DNA of 9,982 nt from an uncultured Clostridium sp. GTDB taxonomy: Bacteria; Bacillota; Clostridia; TANB77; CAG-508. A program made the position numbers and the translations under genes. Below are positions 1 to 5,109 of this stretch, piece by piece. Below the pieces are notes generated by a model. It was not told the origin of the DNA, did not search any database, and saw nothing but the letters and a program-made list of their open reading frames with translations. The stretch's first letter is position 1, and every line of letters starts with the position of its first letter. The DNA lies in NCBI GenBank assembly GCA_900553985.1, contig USFW01000041.1:1-9982 (forward strand), given 5' to 3'.

Positions 1-27
1 CCGATGAATAGACTAGAAAAGCTTAAT

Positions 28-41
28 TTGTTTTAAATCAA
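28..41. promoter_or_regulatory. Candidate FNR box upstream of ccmA
   Basis: The sequence TTGTTTTAAATCAA matches the FNR consensus TTGAT-N4-ATCAA at 9 of 10 defined positions. Cytochrome c maturation genes are known to be induced without oxygen by FNR in enteric bacteria, so a site here makes sense. An AT-rich -10-like TAAATA lies at 62-67, roughly where a class II FNR promoter would place it. A single motif match in AT-rich DNA could be chance, so this is an inference. Confidence 0.35.
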
Positions 42-92
42 TAAACACACCGATCTACTTCTAAATAGTTATGCCTTTTAGCCCTTAAAATC

Positions 93-120
93 TCGTCAAA
101 ATTTCCCCTTGTGGTAGAAT
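93..120 (+). promoter_or_regulatory. Candidate promoter of ccmA
   Basis: A -10 box TAGAAT (115-120) is preceded after 16 bases by a weak -35 box TCGTCA (93-98, 4 of 6 consensus bases). It lies about 40 bases upstream of the ccmA start codon. The -35 box is poor, so either an activator is involved or the true promoter is elsewhere. Confidence 0.35.
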
Positions 121-163
121 ACCCGCTGATTTTTCACAAGATTTTATTTTTAAGGCTGAGACT

Positions 164-709
164 ATGTTTCCTGCTCATCAACTTCAATTAGAACAATTAG
201 CGTGCCAACGTGGCGATCGCGTGTTGTTCACTGATCTTTCACTGCAATTTCAAAGCGGTGATTTCGTGCAAATTGAAGGGCACAATGGTATCGGCAAAAC
301 AAGTTTATTACGGATTTTAGCTGGTCTTGCACAGCCTGTAGAAGGTAAAGTGCGGTGGAATTCAGACGAAATTACAAAACAACGCGAAGAATACCATCAT
401 CAGCTACTTTATCTCGGTCACCATTCTGGCGTAAAGCCTGAATTAACGGCATGGGAAAATTTAAAATTTTATCAGCAGATTAGTCAAAGCCAACAAGGCA
501 CCGATATTTTATGGGATGTCTTGGAAACAGTAGGTTTACTTGGACGTGAAGATTTGCCAGCTGCACAACTTTCAGCCGGTCAGCAAAAGCGCATTGCCTT
601 GGCGAGATTATGGATCTCTGAAGCACCACTTTGGATTTTGGATGAACCTTTTACAGCAATAGATAAAAAAGGGGTTGAAGTTATTCCTCCAAACTATCCT
701 AATCTATGA
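164..709 (+). CDS. ccmA: Heme exporter ATP-binding protein CcmA, 3'-truncated at a chimeric junction
   Basis: CcmA is the cytoplasmic ATPase of the CcmABCD complex in the inner membrane, which drives release of heme-loaded CcmE during cytochrome c maturation. The ABC ATPase motifs are in order: Walker A GHNGIGKT (residues 39-46), signature LSAGQ (136-140) and Walker B with catalytic Glu, WILDEP (157-162). The text around residues 134-173 (AQLSAGQQKRIALARLW, EPFTAIDKKGVEV) agrees closely with Haemophilus CcmA as I know it. The family is about 205-215 residues and has a switch histidine after Walker B. Here homology stops at about residue 173-174, and seven foreign residues (PPNYPNL) lead to a TGA, so the protein lacks its H-loop and would not be functional. 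A weak AAGG precedes the ATG. ccmB would be expected next but is absent. GC is clearly higher than in the rest of the window. Confidence 0.9.
   Translation: MFPAHQLQLEQLACQRGDRVLFTDLSLQFQSGDFVQIEGHNGIGKTSLLRILAGLAQPVEGKVRWNSDEITKQREEYHHQLLYLGHHSGVKPELTAWENLKFYQQISQSQQGTDILWDVLETVGLLGREDLPAAQLSAGQQKRIALARLWISEAPLWILDEPFTAIDKKGVEVIPPNYPNL
348..356 (+). other. Haemophilus-type DNA uptake signal sequence core
   Basis: The exact 9-mer AAGTGCGGT is the core of the Haemophilus influenzae-type DNA uptake sequence, which is strongly over-represented in Haemophilus and related Pasteurellaceae genomes and recognised during natural transformation. It lies inside the ccmA reading frame. I saw no second copy in the window. 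Together with the CcmA protein it identifies the source of the first 685 bases. Confidence 0.85.
680..690. other. Junction between Haemophilus-like and low-GC DNA
   Basis: The CcmA reading frame agrees with its family up to about base 682-685 (Val-Glu-Val-Ile). It then switches abruptly to sequence with no similarity to the CcmA C-terminus, and base composition drops soon after. No insertion sequence, transposase, integrase, tRNA or clear direct repeat sits at the join. This favours an artefactual chimera over a biological insertion. Confidence 0.8.
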
Positions 710-796
710 AAATTCCAACCAAACGGACTAGCTATAGCAGGCGGAGAAGAAAAAAATATTTCTATAATGAAAAACACTCACAATCCAATTTTCTAA
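686..796 (+). pseudogene. Possible 3' end of an unidentified gene, interrupted by TGA
   Basis: Downstream of the junction, the frame that continues from ccmA reads PPNYPNL, TGA (707-709), then 28 further codons including KFQPNGLAIAGGEEKN, to a TAA at 794-796. The part after the TGA looks protein-like. A second frame is open from the junction to a TAG at 729-731 (ending LIYENSNQTD). Either could be the tail of a forward gene whose body was lost at the junction; the terminator at 880-930 supports a forward transcript here. A 9-bp AT hairpin (TTTTCTAAA 789-797, TTTAGAAAA 803-811) covers the TAA. I recognise no family. Confidence 0.3.
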
Positions 797-879
797 ATTT
801 ATTTTAGAAAAAATCACTAAATCTGGATAAAAACATAGAATTTTTTCTTGTGTCTATATCCATTGATTTATCTTACTTT

Positions 880-930
880 AGAGACAGTTAAAATATCAAA
901 ATTTGAATATTTAAACTGTCTCTTTTTCTA
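880..930 (+). terminator. Rho-independent terminator, forward
   Basis: AGAGACAGTT (880-889) pairs perfectly with AACTGTCTCT (914-923). Further A/T pairing inside (891-899 with 903-912, with a bulge) makes a long hairpin. It is followed by TTTTTCT on the forward strand. There is no complete forward gene between the junction at 685 and this hairpin, so it most likely ended a gene truncated by the junction. Confidence 0.75.
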
Positions 931-1108
931 CATTTATTAAACTGTTTTTTTATCTATTTAAACTTCTTTTTTGTAGATTTTTACTTTTTCTAGCATTGTT
1001 GTTAAACAAAATTTCTTTATATTTTTGAAAAAATCATGCATTACAATTCGTTACTATTCATCTTATAATAATTTAAAATTCAAAATAAATAATCTATTAT
1101 TATTTTCC
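931..1108. other. Noncoding AT-rich spacer
   Basis: I see no gene, RNA or convincing repeat here. The stretch is mostly T-rich on the forward strand and leads to the promoter of the XRE regulator. Confidence 0.6.
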
Positions 1109-1137
1109 TTGACTTTTCTGGCTTATTGTTATATAAC
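1109..1137 (+). promoter_or_regulatory. Sigma-A promoter of the XRE regulator gene
   Basis: TTGACT (1109-1114) and TATAAC (1132-1137) are separated by 17 bases, each matching the sigma-A consensus at 5 of 6 positions. The expected start of transcription is about 1144, giving a leader of roughly 37 bases. No obvious palindromic operator for autoregulation was seen. Confidence 0.8.
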
Positions 1138-1180
1138 TTAGATAGTAAAAATAAACTAGAAAGTTGGAAGGTGATTAATT

Positions 1181-1507
1181 ATGGCACTTGATTATTCAAT
1201 CATAGGTCAAAGAATAAAACAAGCAAGACTTGCTAAAAATTATACTCAAGATGAGTTATCTGAAAAATTAGATGTTTCTATCGCATTCTTAAGTAGAGTT
1301 GAAAGAGGTAGCTCTCATATAAATTTAAAGAGATTACATCAATTATGTAATTTATTAGATGTTTCAGAAGGTTATATTCTAAATGGTGCTTCTAGTGATT
1401 CTGAAAATTACTTAACACAAGAATTTAATGATTTAATAAAAAGTTGTACTGCTGATAAACAACGATTAATTTATAAAGTTGCTAAAATAATTGCTGAGGC
1501 TGAATAA
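1181..1507 (+). CDS. XRE-family (Cro/CI-type) helix-turn-helix transcriptional regulator
   Basis: A 108-residue cytoplasmic DNA-binding protein. Residues 8-64 form a classic HTH_3 domain: IGQRIKQARLAKNYTQDELSEKL, then the recognition-helix region SIAFLSRVERG and the closing INLKRLHQLCNLLDVS. The rest (about 65-108) is a short polar tail, SENYLTQEFNDLIKSCTADKQRLIYKVAKII, probably helical and possibly for dimerisation. No peptidase, sensor or membrane domain is present. The ATG follows GGAAGGTGA (1166-1174) at a good distance. The gene is monocistronic, with its own promoter and a terminator at 1595-1640. Its target is unknown. Small regulators of this type are common in Clostridia, in prophages and as stand-alone genes. 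Nothing else phage-like is nearby, and the neighbouring pair at 1680-2233 is convergent with it rather than in its operon. Confidence 0.9.
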   Translation: MALDYSIIGQRIKQARLAKNYTQDELSEKLDVSIAFLSRVERGSSHINLKRLHQLCNLLDVSEGYILNGASSDSENYLTQEFNDLIKSCTADKQRLIYKVAKIIAEAE

Positions 1508-1516
1508 GTATTTAAA

Positions 1517-1594
1517 AGATTATTCATCTTATCATCAGCAATAATTGAATACTTTAGATACTATTCAATGTTTATAAAAAGATTTGCATAATCT
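1517..1594 (+). other. Nested inverted repeats in the 3' untranslated region of the XRE gene
   Basis: ATTGAATA (1544-1551) pairs with TATTCAAT (1562-1569), and this hairpin is enclosed by AGATTAT (1517-1523) pairing with ATAATCT (1588-1594). The structure lies between the XRE stop codon and the terminator. It could be an RNA fold protecting the 3' end, a DNA-binding site, or chance pairing in AT-rich DNA. Confidence 0.3.
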
Positions 1595-1640
1595 AAAAAA
1601 AGCTCACCCTAAAATTTTCTTATTTGTGGTGAGCTTTTCT
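1595..1640. terminator. Bidirectional rho-independent terminator between convergent genes
   Basis: AAAAGCTCACC (1598-1608) pairs perfectly with GGTGAGCTTTT (1628-1638) over 11 bp with a 19-base loop. A T-run follows on the forward strand (TTTTCT), and an A-run precedes it (1595-1601), which is a T-run on the reverse strand. It therefore can end both the forward XRE transcript and the reverse DUF4160 transcript. Confidence 0.9.
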
Positions 1641-1679
1641 CTTGAAAACTATTTTTTTCAGTTTCAAAAACAATTAATC

Positions 1680-1955
1680 TTAACAATAAAATTTAATTTC
1701 ATTTATATTTATAATTCTATAATACTCTTTCCATTTAGAAATAATTAAAAAATAATGTTTTGAAATTATACTTAGTAACTTGTTTAACTCGTGTTCTGAA
1801 ATTTTACTTTTATTATTAGCTACAATACATCCTCCTGCTTTTGTTAACCAAATTTTAGTTGAATTTTGAGTTAATTTTCCTTTTGAAATGTGAACATGAA
1901 TAGGTTCATCATTCTCATTTGACCAAAAATATATTTTATATCCGATAACATTCAA
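1680..1955 (-). CDS. DUF4160 domain protein
   Basis: A 91-residue protein matching the DUF4160 pattern. The start, IGYKIYFWSNENDEPIHVHI (residues 4-23), contains the family's hallmark aromatic strand and His-Val-His (20-22). It is followed by a KIWL strand (34-37), the segment KISEHELNKLLSIISKHY and a terminal WKEYY (75-79). The biochemical function of the family is not established as far as I know; it often occurs as the second gene of a two-gene cassette and has been suspected to be toxin-antitoxin related. It lies five bases after the stop of the upstream gene. The start is uncertain: the only plausible start in frame is TTG at 1953-1955, while the nearest good Shine-Dalgarno (GGGAGG at about 1978-1983, inside the upstream gene) is about 22 bases away. 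Translation may be coupled to the upstream gene. Confidence 0.7.
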   Translation of the reverse strand: MNVIGYKIYFWSNENDEPIHVHISKGKLTQNSTKIWLTKAGGCIVANNKSKISEHELNKLLSIISKHYFLIISKWKEYYRIININEIKFYC

Positions 1956-1960
1956 ATATA

Positions 1961-2233
1961 CTAGGCAATTTTAAGACCTCCCTCTTTTGCATATTTATAA
2001 AATAAATCTGCACTATTTTGGACAATTTGTTTAAAAAACTCTATTTCTTCTTCACTATAATTTCCTTCCCAAACAGTTACTTTATAAGTTGGTAATTGTA
2101 TTCTAACAGAATCAAATCCGTCCTCATTAGGTCTTTCAAAGTGTACGTCAATACACTCTATATCATCTTCAATATAAATATTAGAAAACATTACTTCTGT
2201 TTCATCGGAATATTTTACATATGGATACATCAT
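1961..2233 (-). CDS. Small acidic hypothetical protein, partner of the DUF4160 protein
   Basis: A 90-residue acidic protein without signal peptide or membrane segment. It begins MMYPYVKYSDETEVMFSN and contains the conserved-looking stretch VHFERPNEDGFDSVRIQLP (29-47). It ends with a helical segment EEEIEFFKQIVQNSADLFYKYAKEGG. I do not recognise a named domain; DUF2442 is the commonest DUF4160 partner, but this sequence does not fit it clearly. The first of two adjacent ATGs is chosen because AAAGGAG (2243-2249 on the forward strand) is 9 bases upstream of it. It is the first gene of a two-gene unit, with the downstream DUF4160 gene only five bases away, so the two products probably interact. 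Its acidic character would suit the antitoxin role if this is a toxin-antitoxin pair, but that is inference. Confidence 0.65.
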   Translation of the reverse strand: MMYPYVKYSDETEVMFSNIYIEDDIECIDVHFERPNEDGFDSVRIQLPTYKVTVWEGNYSEEEIEFFKQIVQNSADLFYKYAKEGGLKIA

Positions 2234-2276
2234 AAAATCGCACTCCTTTACTCAAATATTTCTCCTTATGTCTTAT

Positions 2277-2282
2277 ATTATA
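2277..2282 (-). promoter_or_regulatory. -10 box of the DUF4160 operon
   Basis: On the reverse strand this reads TATAAT within ATGATATAATATAAG, 44 bases before the first start codon of the operon. No good -35 box is found 16-18 bases upstream, so the promoter is weak or activator-dependent if it is real. Confidence 0.35.
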
Positions 2283-2340
2283 TCATATTTTTATTTTTAA
2301 TTTCTACATATTTTTATAATTTTTGTTAACCTTTTCTATT

Positions 2341-2358
2341 TTGTTGCAAATACAACAT
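2341..2358. promoter_or_regulatory. Imperfect palindrome upstream of the pflB promoter, Rex-like
   Basis: TTGTTG-CAAATA-CAACAT is an 18-base imperfect palindrome (arms TGTTG and CAACA), 30 bases upstream of the pflB -35 box. The redox repressor Rex binds 18-base sites of the type TTGTTA-N6-TAACAA and is known to control pflB in several Firmicutes. The match here is partial (G for A in the left arm, and matching changes on the right). A lone half-site TTGTTAAC lies at 2323-2330. This is only a suggestion. Confidence 0.25.
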
Positions 2359-2388
2359 CACTTTTCTAAAATTAAGTGTATTATTTTA

Positions 2389-2417
2389 TTGATAATATTT
2401 TTCTACTATGTTATTAT
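2389..2417 (+). promoter_or_regulatory. Sigma-A promoter of pflB
   Basis: TTGATA (2389-2394) and TATTAT (2412-2417) are spaced by 17 bases, each differing from consensus at one position. Transcription would start near 2424, giving a leader of about 44 bases. TATTATC overlapping the -10 box (2417-2423) and GATAATA (2434-2440) form a 7-bp inverted repeat over the start region that might bind a repressor or fold in the leader. Confidence 0.75.
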
Positions 2418-2467
2418 ATTATCGGTAAAAAATGATAATAATATATATAATTTAAAGGAGGTAAATT

Positions 2468-4705
2468 ATGAAATTTGATCAATGGAATGGATTTGAAAAA
2501 GGTGACTGGCAAGATGAAATAAATGTTAGAGATTTCATTCAACACAATTATACACCTTATGAAGGTAATTCTGACTTCTTAGCAAATCCAACTGAAAAAA
2601 CAAGAAAATTATGGGATGAGGTTTTAGAACTTTACAAAAAAGAAAAAGAAGCTAAAGGTGGAGTTCTAGATATAGATACAAAAACAATATCAACAGTTAA
2701 TAGTCATGAAGCTGGATATATTAATAAAGATTTAGAAGAAATTGTAGGTCTTCAAACTGATGCACCTTTAAAAAGAGCTATTATGCCTTTTGGTGGTATT
2801 AGAATTGTAGAAAAATCATGTGAAGCTTATGATAGAAAGGTTGATCCTGAAGTTGAGGAAATATTCCACAAGTATAGAAAAACTCATAACGATGGAGTTT
2901 TCGATGCTTATACTCCTGATATCAGAGCTGCTAGAAGTTCTCATTTAATTACAGGTCTTCCTGACGGTTATGGTAGAGGAAGAATTATTGGAGATTACAG
3001 AAGAGTTGCTCTTTATGGTATTGATGTTTTAATTCAAGAAAAGAAAAATGATTTATCTATTTTAGATGTTGATTGTTTAACAGAAGAAGTAATTCGTGAA
3101 AGAGAAGAAATTAATGAACAAATTAGAGCTTTAATGGCTTTAAAAGAAATGGCTTTAAAATATGGATTTGATATCTCTAAACCTGCAACTAACAGTAAAG
3201 AAGCTGTTCAATGGTTATATTTTGGATATCTAGGTGCTATTAAAGACCAAAATGGTGCTGCTATGAGTATTGGTAGAACTTCAACATTTTTAGATATTTA
3301 TTTTGAAAGAGATTTGAAAAATGGAACTATAACTGAAGAAGAAGTTCAAGAAATCATGGACCATTTTGTAATGAAATTAAGACTTGTTCGTTTCTTGAGA
3401 ACTCCTGAATATAACGAGTTATTTAGTGGTGATCCTGTTTGGGTAACTGAAAGTATTGGTGGTATGGGACTTGATGGAAGAACTTTAGTTACTAAAAACT
3501 CTTTTAGAGTTCTTCATACTTTAGAAAATCTTGGACCAGCTCCTGAACCAAATTTAACTGTTTTATGGTCTACAAGATTACCTGATGGATTTAAAAGATA
3601 TACAACAAATTTATCTATAAAGACATCTTCAATTCAATATGAAAATGATGATTTAATGAGAATTACTTTAGGTGATGATTATGGAATTGCTTGTTGTGTT
3701 TCTCCAATGAAAATTGGAAAACAAATGCAATTCTTTGGTGCAAGAGCAAACTTAGCTAAAACTTTATTATATGCTATAAATGGTGGTAAAGATGAAGTTT
3801 CTGGAAAACAAATCACTCCAAAATTTGCACCTATAACTTCTGAATATTTAAATTATGATGAAGTAATGGAAAAATTCAGTCAAATGATGGATTATGTGGC
3901 TAAAATATATATTAAAGCATTAAATGCAATTCATTATATGCATGATAAATATTCATATGAAGCAATTGAAATGGCTCTACATGATAAAGATATTTTAAGA
4001 ACAATGGCATGTGGTATTGCTGGTTTATCAGTTGTAGCTGATTCATTATCTGCAATTAAATATGCTAAAGTTAAAGTTATAAGAGATGAAACTGGTTTAG
4101 CTACTGATTATGAAGTAGAAGGTGATTTCCCTAAATTCGGTAATGATGATGAAAGAGTTGACGAAATTGCTGTTAAAATAGTTAAAATGTTTATGAATAA
4201 ATTAAGAAGATATCCAACTTATAGAAATTCAAAACATACATTATCAATTTTAACAATAACTTCAAATGTAGTATATGGTAAAAATACTGGAAATACTCCT
4301 GATGGAAGACGTGCAGGTGAACCATTTGGTCCTGGTGCAAACCCATTACATGGAAGAGATACTAATGGGGCTTTAGCAGTAATGAACTCTATTGCTAAAT
4401 TACCTTTTGATTCTTCTGAAGATGGTATATCTTATACCTTCTCAATAACTCCTGGAACACTAGGAAAAGATGAAGAAACAAAAGTAACAAACTTAGTAAA
4501 TATGCTAGATGGTTATTTCAAACAAACTGGACATCATATAAATGTTAATGTTTTTGATAGAAGTTTATTAGTTGATGCTATGGAACATCCTGAAAAATAT
4601 CCTCAATTAACTATTAGAGTTTCTGGATATGCTGTAAACTTTACAAAATTAACTAGAGAACAACAATTAGATGTAATAAATAGAACAATTCATGAAAGAA
4701 TTTAA
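2468..4705 (+). CDS. pflB: Formate C-acetyltransferase (pyruvate formate-lyase)
   Basis: Glycyl-radical enzyme that converts pyruvate and coenzyme A to acetyl-CoA and formate in the cytoplasm during anaerobic fermentation. At 745 residues it is the normal length for true PFL and appears complete. The active-site pair lies in GIACCVSPM, Cys409-Cys410, and the adjacent cysteines distinguish PFL from diol dehydratase-like relatives. The glycyl radical site is RVSGYAVNF near the C-terminus, with Gly720. The N-terminus WNGFEKGDWQDEINVRDFIQHNYTPYEG and the LPDGYGRGRIIGDYRRVALYG block are typical of the family. The ATG follows an ideal AAAGGAGGT (2454-2462). It is transcribed alone, from its own promoter to the terminator at 4718-4765. 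Its activating enzyme is the next forward gene. Tryptophan codons are all TGG and the frame contains no TGA, so the standard genetic code applies. Confidence 0.98.
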   Translation: MKFDQWNGFEKGDWQDEINVRDFIQHNYTPYEGNSDFLANPTEKTRKLWDEVLELYKKEKEAKGGVLDIDTKTISTVNSHEAGYINKDLEEIVGLQTDAPLKRAIMPFGGIRIVEKSCEAYDRKVDPEVEEIFHKYRKTHNDGVFDAYTPDIRAARSSHLITGLPDGYGRGRIIGDYRRVALYGIDVLIQEKKNDLSILDVDCLTEEVIREREEINEQIRALMALKEMALKYGFDISKPATNSKEAVQWLYFGYLGAIKDQNGAAMSIGRTSTFLDIYFERDLKNGTITEEEVQEIMDHFVMKLRLVRFLRTPEYNELFSGDPVWVTESIGGMGLDGRTLVTKNSFRVLHTLENLGPAPEPNLTVLWSTRLPDGFKRYTTNLSIKTSSIQYENDDLMRITLGDDYGIACCVSPMKIGKQMQFFGARANLAKTLLYAINGGKDEVSGKQITPKFAPITSEYLNYDEVMEKFSQMMDYVAKIYIKALNAIHYMHDKYSYEAIEMALHDKDILRTMACGIAGLSVVADSLSAIKYAKVKVIRDETGLATDYEVEGDFPKFGNDDERVDEIAVKIVKMFMNKLRRYPTYRNSKHTLSILTITSNVVYGKNTGNTPDGRRAGEPFGPGANPLHGRDTNGALAVMNSIAKLPFDSSEDGISYTFSITPGTLGKDEETKVTNLVNMLDGYFKQTGHHINVNVFDRSLLVDAMEHPEKYPQLTIRVSGYAVNFTKLTREQQLDVINRTIHERI

Positions 4706-4717
4706 TATTTAAGTTTT

Positions 4718-4765
4718 CACCAAATCGTTTCAGTAGTTTGAATATACGATTTGGTGTTTCCTTTT
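4718..4765 (+). terminator. Rho-independent terminator of pflB
   Basis: CACCAAATCGT (4718-4728) pairs perfectly with ACGATTTGGTG (4746-4756), an 11-bp stem, followed by TTTCCTTTT. It begins 13 bases after the pflB stop codon. It separates pflB from pflA, so activation enzyme and lyase need not be made in fixed proportion. Confidence 0.9.
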
Positions 4766-4966
4766 AAATATTTCTTTTACTATTTATGTAGAATAATTTG
4801 TATATACTATTAGATTAAAAGATACTTTCTACTTTTAAATAGCTATTGTTTTTCTTATAATTAAAATTTGATATTTTTATGAAATATTCACTTTTTATAA
4901 ATCAAAGTAATAATTAAACTATATTAATTATTTACTTTATATATTATAAATAAAGAAAGGAGAATT
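4766..4966. other. Noncoding region upstream of pflA with an orphaned Shine-Dalgarno
   Basis: No gene is visible. A TATTAT (4942-4947) could be a -10 box but has no good -35 partner. AAAGGAG at 4956-4962 is a perfect Shine-Dalgarno sequence with no start codon at a usable distance: the inverted-repeat element begins five bases later and the pflA coding region lies about 140 bases away. It looks as if this was the original ribosome binding site of pflA before the element was inserted. Confidence 0.5.
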
Positions 4967-5109
4967 TCGCATATAAAAAGTGGCTTTGCTACATTTTTCT
5001 AGCCGACTTGCATTTGGGGGCTGTATTTAGAAAATCTCAAAAATAATAGCGAAGCTATATAAATAAGAATATTGAGAGTTTTTGAAGGTCACTTTTGTTT
5101 ATTATGCGA
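4967..5109. repeat. Structured inverted-repeat element (MITE-like), 143 bases
   Basis: The ends are imperfect terminal inverted repeats: TCGCATA...AAAAGTG (4967-4982) on the left and CACTTTTG...TATGCGA (5090-5109) on the right, 14 paired bases with an internal size difference. Inside are further pairings: GTGGC/GCTAC (4980-4992), AGCC/GGCT (5001-5022), TCTCAA/TTGAGA (5035-5077) and ATAGC-GAA-GCTAT (5046-5058). TGGCTTTGCTA (4981-4991) can also pair with TAGCGAAGCTA (5047-5057) using two G-U pairs. Its GC is higher than the surrounding spacer and it encodes no protein. No clear target-site duplication was found. It is either a small non-autonomous mobile element or a structured leader RNA; I favour the first because it separates a Shine-Dalgarno from its gene. 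Confidence 0.6.

Noticed and set aside
686..796. In-frame TGA as evidence of a recoded genetic code (Trp or Gly)
   Set aside because: All large genes in the window are full-length under the standard code, use TGG and GGN normally and contain no in-frame TGA. One TGA beside a chimeric junction does not support recoding.
2096..2329. 77-codon forward frame across the small acidic protein gene and its upstream region
   Set aside because: Antisense to a gene with a proper Shine-Dalgarno; low-complexity Ile/Tyr/Phe translation.
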